Below are positions 14,047 to 23,066 of a DNA stretch of 56,537 nucleotides, piece after piece. Both the position numbers and the translations under genes were made by a program. Below the pieces are notes generated by a model. That model was given only the letters and a program-made list of their open reading frames with translations. It had not been told where the DNA came from and made no database searches. The DNA is from an uncultured Prevotella sp. (lineage in GTDB: Bacteria > Bacteroidota > Bacteroidia > Bacteroidales > Bacteroidaceae). Each line of letters begins with the position of its first letter. The stretch's first letter is position 1. The stretch lies in NCBI GenBank assembly GCA_937907705.1, contig CALCVP010000082.1, forward strand, positions 1 through 56,537. The letters are read 5' to 3'.

Positions 14047-16314
14047 ATGATGAAAAACAAGAAGATAGCATTCGTTGCGCTTCCTCTTTTCATCAACTTA
14101 TGTCATGCGCTTGTCTCAAGTGCAGAGATCATTCCTTCCATTAAGAAAATGGAAAAGGGAAGTGTAGCCATGTCGAAAGATACGGTGAGGATTTCGGCAC
14201 AAACAGACAGTATCCAGCGGATGACAAGGGATTGTGGGTCCCTAAAGGAAGTTGTAGTAAGCGGAAGCTCCAACAAAGAAGTGCAGATGAAGTCTGCCCT
14301 TAATGTGGTGAGGGCAAGCCAACAATTCATAGAAGAAAATTTCAGTGGATCACTGATGCAGACACTGAGCCGATTGCCAGGCGTTCGGTCAATGAACGTT
14401 GGTTCTGGTGAGTCAAAGCCTGTAATCCGTGGATTGGGTTTCAATCGTGTATTGGTGGCAGAGAATGGCATCAAGCATGAAGGACAGCAATGGGGCGATG
14501 ACCACGGCGTAGAGATAGACCAGTATGCCATTGACCAAGCAGAAGTCGTAAAAGGTCCTGCTTCGCTTAGCTATGGTTCTGATGCCATTGGTGGAGTTAT
14601 CAATCTGAAGAGTAACATCATACCGATGAATCGGTTTGCCGGACAGGTAAACCTTTTTGCCCGAAGCAACAATGAGTCAATAGGCTCATCGATCCGATTG
14701 ACGGGAAGAAACGGAAGGTTTTGGTACAAGGCTAATGCCACATGGGTGGATTATGCCGACTACAAGGTTCCTGCCGACAGCATCGAGTATTACTCTTACT
14801 GGATTAAGCTAAAAGACCAGCGTCTTCGCAACACAGCGGGTCGGGAAATGGACGGAAACTTGATGCTCGGTTATGCCGGGGACAGGTGGCATACATCTTT
14901 CCGTATCGCTGATGTGAATACAAAAGCCGGCTTCTTTGCCAATGCCCATGGCTTGGAGGTGAGATTGTCTGACATCGACTATGACAGTTCTCGTCGTGAC
15001 ATTGACTTGCCTTATCATTCCGTCAATCATTTTTGGTTATCCAACCATACCGACTGGAATTGGACGAATGGCATGCTGGAAGGCAACTTTGCCTATCAGA
15101 ACAATCGGCAGCGAGAGTTGTCCGAACCTGTGTCTCACGGTTATATGCCTATACCGCCTAATACATTGGAAAGAAGCTTTACCAAACAAACGTTTACTGC
15201 CAATGCAAAGGCAATGCAGCAAGTAGGCAAGCATGAACTTCAGGCAGGAGCCAACATCGAATACCAGCGCAACCGCCGCGGGGGATGGGGATTTATTCTC
15301 CCTGACTTTGAACAGTTGACATGGGGCACTTTCGCCATGGACAAGTGGATACTGAGCGACAAGCTCAACTTGATTGCCGGGGTGAGGTTTGACCGTGGAA
15401 GCGTGAGGATTCACAGCTATCACGATTGGTACAAGACACCGGTAAAAGCCTCTACCACTGATTCTTCAAAGGACGGGACTGCACAGCAAGGAGACTCCGT
15501 TTTCGTGGAGCGTTCTGCCAATCTGAGGCGCAGCTTCAACAGCTTTACTTGGTCAGTGGGCGTGAACCGGATGCTGGGCAACTGGGTACTCAAACTCAAT
15601 ATGGGCAAGAGCTTCCGTATGCCGATAGCTAAAGAGTTGGGAATGGATGGTGTGAACTACAATCTCTTCCGCTATGAGAAAGGAAACACAAGTCTGAAGC
15701 CTGAAGAAAGTTATCAGGTGGATGCGGGCATCGTGTATGAAAAAGGTGTACTTTCGATGCAATTGACTCCTTATCTCAACTATTTTCCTAACTACATCTA
15801 CCTCAACCCTACCCCGCAATACAAGGAAGGCTTACAGCTCTACTATTACACGCAGGCCAAGGTGCTGAGATGGGGCTTTGAGGCAAACGTCTCATGGAAA
15901 ATTCTTCCATGTTTGAAGTTGGATGCCGATGGCGAGTATCTTTATGCCCGGCAACTCAGTGGCGAAAAGAAAGGCTATGGTCTTCCGTTCTCCACGCCAT
16001 GGTCAGCGCGTGCAGAGCTGCGTTATCTATTGCCTACAAGAGATTCTGGCAAATCGGGATTTGTGGCATTGGAATGGCAAGTGGTGGGAACACAGGACAG
16101 AATCGTTCCACCAGAAGAAAAGACCAAAGGGCACCAGCTGTTGAATGCCAGTATCGGGAAAAGCTTCAAACTTGGTGGCAACCAGTTGGAACTAACGCTC
16201 CGTGGAGAAAATCTGTTGGGAAAGCGTTACTACGACCACACCAATTATTATCGGCTGATAGGTGTACCAGAGCCAGGAAGAAATTTCTCGGCAATGGTAT
16301 CCTGGAAGTTTTAA
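14047..16314 (+). CDS. TonB-dependent outer membrane receptor (metal-type plug)
   Basis: A 755-residue receptor with signal peptide (about 1-26), then a TonB-box-like stretch (SLKEVVVSGSS, about 65-75) and a plug with LPGVRSMNVG, PVIRGLGFNRVLVAENG and VVKGPASLSYGSDAIGGVINL. The plug loop GQQWGDDHGVEIDQY (about 145-160) is rich in His and Asp, and I associate that style with zinc-type receptors; this is a resemblance, not proof. The 22-strand barrel ends AMVSWKF with a terminal aromatic, as outer membrane proteins should. Unlike the second receptor it has no N-terminal carboxypeptidase-like domain. It uses TonB energy to bring its ligand across the outer membrane. Parts are G+C-rich for this window (36 of 60 bases in 15241-15300). 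Confidence 0.88.
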   Translation: MMKNKKIAFVALPLFINLCHALVSSAEIIPSIKKMEKGSVAMSKDTVRISAQTDSIQRMTRDCGSLKEVVVSGSSNKEVQMKSALNVVRASQQFIEENFSGSLMQTLSRLPGVRSMNVGSGESKPVIRGLGFNRVLVAENGIKHEGQQWGDDHGVEIDQYAIDQAEVVKGPASLSYGSDAIGGVINLKSNIIPMNRFAGQVNLFARSNNESIGSSIRLTGRNGRFWYKANATWVDYADYKVPADSIEYYSYWIKLKDQRLRNTAGREMDGNLMLGYAGDRWHTSFRIADVNTKAGFFANAHGLEVRLSDIDYDSSRRDIDLPYHSVNHFWLSNHTDWNWTNGMLEGNFAYQNNRQRELSEPVSHGYMPIPPNTLERSFTKQTFTANAKAMQQVGKHELQAGANIEYQRNRRGGWGFILPDFEQLTWGTFAMDKWILSDKLNLIAGVRFDRGSVRIHSYHDWYKTPVKASTTDSSKDGTAQQGDSVFVERSANLRRSFNSFTWSVGVNRMLGNWVLKLNMGKSFRMPIAKELGMDGVNYNLFRYEKGNTSLKPEESYQVDAGIVYEKGVLSMQLTPYLNYFPNYIYLNPTPQYKEGLQLYYYTQAKVLRWGFEANVSWKILPCLKLDADGEYLYARQLSGEKKGYGLPFSTPWSARAELRYLLPTRDSGKSGFVALEWQVVGTQDRIVPPEEKTKGHQLLNASIGKSFKLGGNQLELTLRGENLLGKRYYDHTNYYRLIGVPEPGRNFSAMVSWKF

Positions 16315-16340
16315 CAAAACATTTTTTAAGTAAACAAACA

Positions 16341-17105
16341 ATGAAAAAGATATTATTTCTCGCAGCCTCAGTGCTGTTTTGTGTATTCAGTTTAGTTCTT
16401 TCATCTTGTAGTGATGATGATGATTCAAAGAGCGTAGCCAAGCCCGTTGCTACCCTTGCCGAGGTAGGTGAAGAAAACAGCAAGGAAGCTATAGCAGGAA
16501 AAGACCTCCACTTAGAGGGAGATTTATTGGCTGAGGGGTTGATTGCACGCATTGACGTAACTATCGCTACTGCTGACGGCAAGACCACTATCGTTCAGAA
16601 ATCGTACACGGATGGCAAGTATATCGGTGTGAGAAACACCACTTTCCACGAACATCTCGACATCCCGGCTGATGCAGCACCTGGTGCTTACAAAGTAACA
16701 TTTGTCGTAACCGACAAGCTTGGACAAAGCACTACCTTTACTTCTGACTTGACCATTAAGGCCCTTGACAAGACAGCGCCTACAATTACCTTCAAGGAAG
16801 TAGGCGAAAACGATAGCCACAAAGCCGTGATTGGTCAGAAGATGCACTTGGAGGCACAAATTGAGGCTCCTCACAAAATAGCCAAGATTGAGGTAGAATT
16901 CCACAACACAGCTGCTGGCTATGAGCATGTATTCACCTATACAGACGAAAAGTATGTAGGCGAGACTTCTGTACTCTTTCACGAGCATCCTCAGATTCCT
17001 GCTGATGCTCCTGCCGGTGAATACCACATTCACTTTACTGTAACCGATGCTGCTGGCAATGCCACAACTGAAGAAGCTGAAGGCATTCAGATAACCAAAG
17101 AATAA
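16341..17105 (+). CDS. Surface lipoprotein with two DUF4625 repeats
   Basis: A 254-residue lipoprotein. The signal ends LVLSSC (Cys23) and is followed by SDDDD, which resembles the export signal that sends Bacteroidetes lipoproteins to the cell surface. Two homologous domains follow, about 40-140 and 145-250. Each has VGE-N-S-x-x-A-x-x-G-x-x-x-HLE, then FHEH-x-x-IPADA, a G-x-Y-x-x-x-F-x-VTD strand and a final beta edge, matching DUF4625. The repeated FHEH and HLE histidines are candidate metal ligands. It begins 27 bases after the receptor stop, so it is surely cotranscribed. By analogy with SusD-type partners it may capture ligand for the receptor; that is inference. Confidence 0.85.
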   Translation: MKKILFLAASVLFCVFSLVLSSCSDDDDSKSVAKPVATLAEVGEENSKEAIAGKDLHLEGDLLAEGLIARIDVTIATADGKTTIVQKSYTDGKYIGVRNTTFHEHLDIPADAAPGAYKVTFVVTDKLGQSTTFTSDLTIKALDKTAPTITFKEVGENDSHKAVIGQKMHLEAQIEAPHKIAKIEVEFHNTAAGYEHVFTYTDEKYVGETSVLFHEHPQIPADAPAGEYHIHFTVTDAAGNATTEEAEGIQITKE

Positions 17106-17136
17106 TATTAAGGTATAAGATGAATTAATATAACCG

Positions 17137-17173
17137 CTACTTGGCTCTGGCACGTTTGTGCCGAGTCAAGTAG
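17137..17173 (+). promoter_or_regulatory. Intercistronic hairpin
   Basis: CTACTTG...CAAGTAG encloses CTC/GAG and GGCAC/GTGCC with a four-base loop. No T run follows, so it more likely affects mRNA processing or stability between the two DUF4625 genes than ends transcription. Confidence 0.55.
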
Positions 17174-17194
17174 ATTAATATTTAATACACAGAA

Positions 17195-17704
17195 ATGATG
17201 AAAAAGAGTACACTTTATTTATTATATGTTTTCTTTATAACAACAGCAATGGGCATTGCTGTCAGTTTAACTTCTTGTTCAAGCGATGATGACGATAATA
17301 CCAAAATCAACGACAAGGAGAAACCTGAAATAGTGAATGGCAAGTTGCCAAACCCAATCGATTGCCAACAATACAAGCGAGGTGAAACTATCGCTTTCCG
17401 CTATACTTTTACGGATAATGTAGAACTTGGCAATTTTAATATAGAGATACACAATAATTTTGACCATCATACCCATTCCACTTCTGCTGGCGACTGTCCG
17501 CTCGATGCCAAAAAGGCTCCGGTAAGTCCTTGGGTGTATAATCAAGACTATACAATCCCAACAGGCTTGAAAGCATATGATGCGAAAGTGGATATCACTA
17601 TTCCTAAAGACATCGATCCCGGTGATTACCACTTCATGATACGTGTAACCGACAAATCAGGTTGGCAGCAACTCAAGGCTGTAAGCATCAAAATATTAGA
17701 GTAA
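17195..17704 (+). CDS. DUF4625 surface lipoprotein
   Basis: A 169-residue lipoprotein. The signal ends VSLTSC (Cys28), followed by SSDDDD, again a likely surface-export signal. One DUF4625 domain occupies about 40-168: PEIVNGKLPNPIDCQQYKRGE, a FRYTFTDNVELGNFNIEIH strand, a very His-rich loop NNFDHHTHSTSAGDC and the closing GDYHFMIRVTDKSGW. The HHTHS loop replaces the FHEH of the preceding protein and could bind metal. Two cysteines (about 56 and 100) may form a disulfide. It lies 89 bases after the first DUF4625 gene and 99 before the second receptor, all on one strand. Function is inferred from context only. Confidence 0.82.
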   Translation: MMKKSTLYLLYVFFITTAMGIAVSLTSCSSDDDDNTKINDKEKPEIVNGKLPNPIDCQQYKRGETIAFRYTFTDNVELGNFNIEIHNNFDHHTHSTSAGDCPLDAKKAPVSPWVYNQDYTIPTGLKAYDAKVDITIPKDIDPGDYHFMIRVTDKSGWQQLKAVSIKILE

Positions 17705-17803
17705 TAAAGTGTGCGCTTGTTTATCATTCGCAAATTATTTTGGAAAAGTATAGAACTCTGAAGTTTTCAATATACAAAGTTTAGTTTAAAAGATAAAAAC
17801 AAA

Positions 17804-20224
17804 ATGAAATCAAAGAATTTTCAGTTGATGCTTCTTTCAGGTGCATTGACAGTCTCATTTGCAGCTCAGGCAGCCGAAGTCAAAAACAAGAGTATTGTAA
17901 AGGATAACAATGGAAGCATATCGGCTTTCAAAAACAACGATGCTGAAATAGAAAATATCGCCAAGAGTACAGATGCCAACGTGTATGGTCATGTGATTGA
18001 CAAGAGCAATGGTGAGCACCTCCCCTATGCAACCATCCAGCTCAAAGGCACCACCATTATCACCACGACAGACAAGACAGGACACTACTTCCTAAAGAAT
18101 TTGCCAGAGGGCACATTCACGGTTGTGGTGAAGATGATGGGATACAAGAATGAAGAGAAGACCGTAACCGTCAAGCATGACGCCACACAGGAGCTGAACT
18201 TCTCCATGAGAACTGACGATGTGGCTCTTGATGAAGTGGTGGTTTCAGCCAACCGTAGTGAAACTACACGCCGAATGGCACCTAACTTGGTAAATGTATT
18301 AAACAGCAAGTTATTTGAAATCACCCAATCCACATGTTTGGCACAAGGACTTAACTTCCAGCCTGGCGTCCGCACAGAGGACGACTGTCAAAACTGCGGA
18401 TTTACGCAGGTACGTATTAATGGATTAGACGGTCATTACTCTCAAATATTGCTCGACTCTCGCCCAGTATTTTCTTCATTGAACGGTGTGTATGGTCTGG
18501 AACAGATACCAGCCAACATGATAGACCGTGTAGAAGTCGTTCGTGGTGGTGGTTCTGCCCTCTTTGGTGCATCTGCCATCGGAGGTACAATCAACATCAT
18601 CACGAAAGAACCTACGCACAATTCTGCATCATTTGGACATACATTAATGTCAGTAGGTGGTTCCAATGCTTTCGACAATGTTACGACAGGCAATGTATCT
18701 TTAGTTACCGATGACAACAAGGCTGGCATATATGCCTATGGACAGAGTCGCAACCGAAAAGGATACGACTATGATGGCGATGGATACACAGAATTGCCAG
18801 AACTGAACAACCAGACATTTGGCATTAGTTCTTATCTGCGGCTCAGTCCTTATTCTAAACTGGGCCTTCAATATCATGCCATACATGAATTCCGCAGAGG
18901 TGGAAACAAATTGGACCAAGCACCTCATGATGCCAACATTGCAGAACAAGTGGAACACAATATACAGGGTGGTGGGTTGAACTACAACTTTTATTCCCCT
19001 GATGAGAAAAACCGCTTGTCTGCTTACTTTTCTTTCCAAACCACAGCACGCAAGAGCTACTACGGCGGTATAGGTGAAGGTACTGAGGAGGATATAGAGA
19101 CCGCTGAAAAGGCATACGGTACAACTCACGACTTTACCTATGTATTGGGTTCACAATACATACACTCTTTTGAAAAACTTCTATTCATGCCATCAGACTT
19201 GACTATCGGTGCAGAATACAACTATGATGGACTAAAGGACATCATATTAGGTTACGACCGCCATTTCAAGCAGGACGTCCGAATCGGTAGCTTCTTTTTC
19301 CAAAACGAATGGAAGAACAAACAGTGGAGTTTTCTCTTGGGTGGCCGATTGGACAAGCACAACTTGGTTAATCATGTCATCTTCAGTCCTCGTGCTAACC
19401 TCCGCTTTAACCCAACAGAGAATGTCAACCTTAGATTAACCTATGCCGGCGGATTCCGTGCACCGCAAGCTTTCGATGAAGACTTGCACGTTGGCGTTGT
19501 AGGTGGTGAACGCTTGGTTACGGTTTTGGCAGACAATTTGAAAGCTGAACGCTCTAATAGTTTCAGCTTATCAGCAGATTTGTATCACAAGTTCGGCTCT
19601 GTACAGACCAACTTGTTGATAGAAGGATTCTACACAGACCTTAATCATGTGTTTGCACTTCGCCAGCTTGACCAGCCTGACGCTAATGGCAACACTGTAC
19701 AGGAGCGCTACAATGCCTATGGTGCAAAAGTTTTAGGAATAAACGTAGAGGGAAAAGCTATGTTTACAAAATGGTTTACCCTGCAAGCAGGTCTTACGCT
19801 TCAGCAAAGCCACTACGATGAAGCCATCGTATGGAACGATGAAGTACCGGAACAGAAGTACAAGAAGATGATGCGTACACCTAATACCTACGGCTATTTT
19901 ACAGCATCATTCAACCCAACAAAACGCTTGACAGCTTCGTTCACAGGCAATTATACAGGAAGTATGCTCATAGGACACTCTGCTGGCTCAGGCGTAGAAA
20001 AGCCCATAGCAGTAAATACGCCCAAATTCATGGAAGTAAACATGAAAGTATCTTATGACTTTACCATTTATAAGTATATGACTTTACAGGTAAATGGCGG
20101 TATTCAAAACCTTACCAATTCATATCAAAAAGATTTCGACAAAGGTTGGAACCGTGATTCAAACTACATCTATGGTCCTTCCATGCCAAGAAGTTATTAT
20201 GTGGGAGTAAAGGTCAGTTACTAA
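17804..20224 (+). CDS. TonB-dependent receptor with N-terminal carboxypeptidase-like domain
   Basis: An 806-residue outer membrane receptor. After the signal peptide (about 1-23) comes a CarboxypepD_reg-like domain (VYGHVIDKSNGEHLPYATI to about 140), a TonB-box-like ALDEVVVSANR, then the plug. The plug has a cysteine pair, DDCQNC (Cys195, Cys198), just before GFTQVRINGLDG, and continues LEQIPANMIDRVEVVRGGGSALFG. The barrel ends YYVGVKVSY. The sequence style is that of BtuB/CirA-like receptors for metal chelates or cobalamin-like ligands, but no B12 motif or riboswitch is present. It is the last gene of the locus and a hairpin follows it. The exact ligand is unknown. Confidence 0.88.
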   Translation: MKSKNFQLMLLSGALTVSFAAQAAEVKNKSIVKDNNGSISAFKNNDAEIENIAKSTDANVYGHVIDKSNGEHLPYATIQLKGTTIITTTDKTGHYFLKNLPEGTFTVVVKMMGYKNEEKTVTVKHDATQELNFSMRTDDVALDEVVVSANRSETTRRMAPNLVNVLNSKLFEITQSTCLAQGLNFQPGVRTEDDCQNCGFTQVRINGLDGHYSQILLDSRPVFSSLNGVYGLEQIPANMIDRVEVVRGGGSALFGASAIGGTINIITKEPTHNSASFGHTLMSVGGSNAFDNVTTGNVSLVTDDNKAGIYAYGQSRNRKGYDYDGDGYTELPELNNQTFGISSYLRLSPYSKLGLQYHAIHEFRRGGNKLDQAPHDANIAEQVEHNIQGGGLNYNFYSPDEKNRLSAYFSFQTTARKSYYGGIGEGTEEDIETAEKAYGTTHDFTYVLGSQYIHSFEKLLFMPSDLTIGAEYNYDGLKDIILGYDRHFKQDVRIGSFFFQNEWKNKQWSFLLGGRLDKHNLVNHVIFSPRANLRFNPTENVNLRLTYAGGFRAPQAFDEDLHVGVVGGERLVTVLADNLKAERSNSFSLSADLYHKFGSVQTNLLIEGFYTDLNHVFALRQLDQPDANGNTVQERYNAYGAKVLGINVEGKAMFTKWFTLQAGLTLQQSHYDEAIVWNDEVPEQKYKKMMRTPNTYGYFTASFNPTKRLTASFTGNYTGSMLIGHSAGSGVEKPIAVNTPKFMEVNMKVSYDFTIYKYMTLQVNGGIQNLTNSYQKDFDKGWNRDSNYIYGPSMPRSYYVGVKVSY

Positions 20225-20284
20225 GCTAAATAGGTATTTTGATCATATAAGAAGAGTCTATACAACTCATCCCTAAGAAGACAA

Positions 20285-20327
20285 TAGCGCGGCAACCAGC
20301 AATGGTATGTCGCGCTACTGTTGTTTT
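20285..20327 (+). terminator. Terminator of the uptake locus
   Basis: TAGCGCGGCA pairs with TGTCGCGCTA (one G-T pair, imperfect inner stem), followed by CTGTTGTTTTTAA. Confidence 0.75.
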
Positions 20328-20428
20328 TAAAGACTGATGCTACTACGCTGCTTCCTTTGTCCTTTGTATTTTACAGCAAGTAACACACTTGCAGACTTGA
20401 TAATCTGCAAGCCATGTTATAAAAGTGT

Positions 20429-21385
20429 CTACTTCATATCAAGATATTTTATCTTATCCATATCGCCATAGTCAAGGTTTTCGCCTCCCATACCCCAAAC
20501 AAACATATAATTGCTGGTAGCAGAAGCACAGTGTATACTCCACTCTGGCGACATGATAGCCTGTTCATTATGCAACCATATTACACGGGTTTCTTGAGGT
20601 TCGCCCATAAAATGGGCTATTGTATTGCCCTCAGGCAAGTTGAAATAATAGTATGCCTCAACGCGGCGCTCATGAGTATGAGCTGGCATTGTGTTCCAAA
20701 CAGAACCTGGAGCTAACTCTGTCAGTCCCATTTGCAACTGGCATGGACCACCTTTTCCACCATTCTTCTCTGACAACACGTTATTGACAATAAGCTGATT
20801 GATAACACGGTCATTGCTTTCTTCCATTTTACCTGCATGGAAGCTGTTAGAATTAAGACACTTCAGCTTCTTTGCACGAGCAGCATCATTACATACAATC
20901 ATCTGTGTCGGGTATGCCTTATGGGCAGTAGTAGAATTTAAATACAGCTTAGCCGGCGTAGCAGGATTTTTGCTGGCAAAAGTAATATCTTTAGAACCAC
21001 GACCTACATAGAGCGCATCCTTAAATTCCAACTCATATTTCTTGCCGTCAACGGTTACAATAGCCGTACCTTTACCTGTATTGATAATGCCTAACTCACG
21101 ATTAAAGCAGAAATAAGGAGCTTTTAACGGATCTATGGTTTCAAGTTTCAGAGTAGTGTTTACTGGCATAGCTCCACCGTAAATGACACGATCATACATT
21201 GAATAAGTAAAGTGTATTTTATCGGCTTCCATTACTTTCTCCATGATAAAGGCACTGCGAAGGCGCTGCGTATCGTAGGTCTTTACATCCTGAGGATTAC
21301 AAGCTGTTTGAATTTTGTAGTCAGTTTGAGCCGTAGCAGTCATGGCACCTATTACCAATGCTACAGATAAGAATAACTTTTTCAT
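20429..21385 (-). CDS. kduI: 5-dehydro-4-deoxy-D-glucuronate isomerase with a signal peptide
   Basis: A 318-residue KduI. The family converts 5-keto-4-deoxyuronate, the product of cleaving unsaturated pectin or glycosaminoglycan disaccharides, to 2,5-diketo-3-deoxygluconate. The cupin metal site is intact: His236, His238 and Glu243 (PAHTHERRVEAYYYF) and His285 (EWSIHCASA). The N-terminus MKKLFLSVALVIGAMTATAQ is a clear signal peptide, whereas the family is normally cytoplasmic, so this copy should act in the periplasm. KTYDTQRLRSAF then begins the normal fold. The frame extends 48 codons upstream into the next gene; 21385 is chosen because it starts the signal. It lies 64 bases after the EIIC gene and is probably cotranscribed with it. 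Confidence 0.9.
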   Translation of the reverse strand: MKKLFLSVALVIGAMTATAQTDYKIQTACNPQDVKTYDTQRLRSAFIMEKVMEADKIHFTYSMYDRVIYGGAMPVNTTLKLETIDPLKAPYFCFNRELGIINTGKGTAIVTVDGKKYELEFKDALYVGRGSKDITFASKNPATPAKLYLNSTTAHKAYPTQMIVCNDAARAKKLKCLNSNSFHAGKMEESNDRVINQLIVNNVLSEKNGGKGGPCQLQMGLTELAPGSVWNTMPAHTHERRVEAYYYFNLPEGNTIAHFMGEPQETRVIWLHNEQAIMSPEWSIHCASATSNYMFVWGMGGENLDYGDMDKIKYLDMK

Positions 21386-21449
21386 TTTATAGTATGTTTT
21401 GTTTAATTGATTTTTATACTCTGTATCAATCCTTATATTTCGTATTATT

Positions 21450-22829
21450 TTATTGATTATCGGCTGCTTCTTTGTCTTCTTTAATAATATTGCGACGGTT
21501 GAAGAGCATAAAGGCGAGTGTTCCAACAATCAATATGGCAGGACCTACATACTTAATGGTAACGCTTAAATGATAAATGACCCAACAGAATAGACTGGAA
21601 GCAAAGTCAATGGCACCAGCTCCTTCAAAGCCACCAGGTATCTTTACAGCAGTATCCTGTGTCTTTGCAAAGACATCTTGAGCTGCCTGAGTAAAAGGTA
21701 TAGCTAAATCTGTTACAAAATACACACCCACTACAAGGGCTACAAGACCTATAATAAATGTCTTGAACACATTACCTTTTGTAATAGGCAATACCAATGG
21801 GAAGAGATAAAACATTCCTGCCAATGATGCCAAAGGCAAGAATTTATTGCCTGGCAATACAAAAGAGAGCACAATGATAACAGGTATCAACAATATAGAT
21901 ACCACCAATGTTACAGGATGGCCTATCACAAGGGCAGGACTCATGCCTATATTAAGACCTGAAGAGTTCTTGAATTTGCGTGCTATAAGCTCTTTCGTAG
22001 CCTCTGATATAGGTTTAAGACCTTCGATAAACAAACCTGTAATGCGTGGAATAAGCTCCATTACGGCACCCATCTTAACACCCAACATCAATACTTTAGG
22101 CAGCCCATATTTTGCAAACACACCAATAATAATACCCACTACAACACCCAAAAACAGAGGCTCACCAAACAGGCCAAACTTCTTTTTCATACCTTCTGCA
22201 TCAATATCAATCTTATTGATGCCTGGGATTTTGTCCATTACCTTGTTGAGTACTACGGCAAAAGGCACGAAGCTGGCACAAAACGGTTGCGGTATAGAGA
22301 TGCCATCAAGGTCTTTATAAAACTTCTGAAACTTCTTGGCCGTGAGATCTGCCACCACCAATGTAATGATATAGCAAATGATTGCTGCACCAAAACCATA
22401 GGCCACACTATTGGTAGCGAAGTAAACAATAGCACCGATAAAAGCAAAATGCCAATAATTCCACAAGTCTATATTGACCGTTTTGGTGGTTTTGGTGAAT
22501 ATCATCAGTAAATTAACCACCAGACATACAGGGATAATAAATGCACCTACTGTGGTATTATAAGCTACGCTGGCTGCTGCTGGCCATCCCATATCAAAGA
22601 CCTGCAACTCCAATCCGAAGCTTTCAACCACAGCTTTCAATGCAGGTCCCATCGAATCGGTGAGCAATGCTGTAATAACTGACAAGCCTACAAAGCCGAC
22701 ACCTACATAAAGGCCAGACTTGAGTGCCTTGCTGAACTTAATACCAATACATAATCCCAATATCGTAAAGATGATAGGCATCATCACTGGCGCTCCAAGC
22801 CCAACGATATAACTGAATATACTTTCCAT
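21450..22829 (-). CDS. Galactitol-type PTS EIIC permease (orphan)
   Basis: A 459-residue membrane protein with about a dozen hydrophobic segments (for example residues 1-30, 40-60, 95-110 and 125-165). It matches the galactitol/SgcC EIIC family in length and in stretches such as NTTVGAFIIPVCLVVNLLM, the DGISIPQPF loop (about 175-183) and the FIEGLKPISEATKE segment. EIIC proteins carry the sugar while EIIA and EIIB phosphorylate it. No EIIA, EIIB, HPr or EI gene is in the window, and Bacteroidales generally lack a complete sugar PTS. It precedes kduI on the same strand, so it may import the KduI product without phosphorylation. That role is inference; the family call is secure. Confidence 0.88.
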   Translation of the reverse strand: MESIFSYIVGLGAPVMMPIIFTILGLCIGIKFSKALKSGLYVGVGFVGLSVITALLTDSMGPALKAVVESFGLELQVFDMGWPAAASVAYNTTVGAFIIPVCLVVNLLMIFTKTTKTVNIDLWNYWHFAFIGAIVYFATNSVAYGFGAAIICYIITLVVADLTAKKFQKFYKDLDGISIPQPFCASFVPFAVVLNKVMDKIPGINKIDIDAEGMKKKFGLFGEPLFLGVVVGIIIGVFAKYGLPKVLMLGVKMGAVMELIPRITGLFIEGLKPISEATKELIARKFKNSSGLNIGMSPALVIGHPVTLVVSILLIPVIIVLSFVLPGNKFLPLASLAGMFYLFPLVLPITKGNVFKTFIIGLVALVVGVYFVTDLAIPFTQAAQDVFAKTQDTAVKIPGGFEGAGAIDFASSLFCWVIYHLSVTIKYVGPAILIVGTLAFMLFNRRNIIKEDKEAADNQ

Positions 22830-23066
22830 TTTTTATTATTTTGTTATTATCAATTAATTTTATAAAAGTAGTTGATTGATTTCTTCTATTAGATTTGAAC
22901 TACTTTTAATGTATAGTCATTTACCATAAACAAATGCTCAAAATTAAAAGTATCGATTGTCAATGCCAATAACGAGTTCTTATATTATACGCTTAATCTT
23001 GAATACCTACTTATTCTACTATGCATTAAAAGCAAAAATATTTTTTCTTTCTGTCTACCTTATGCC

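Noticed and set aside
14047..20224. SusCD-type polysaccharide utilisation locus
   Set aside because: The lipoproteins are DUF4625, not SusD; the receptors lack SusC features and no glycoside hydrolase is in the run.
17804..20224. Cobalamin (BtuB) receptor
   Set aside because: Plug style is similar, but no cobalamin riboswitch or B12 genes are nearby and the plug carries a CxxC that is not a BtuB feature.
21450..22829. A functional galactitol PTS
   Set aside because: No EIIA, EIIB or galactitol dehydrogenase genes accompany it; the neighbour is KduI. The protein is kept as an orphan EIIC.
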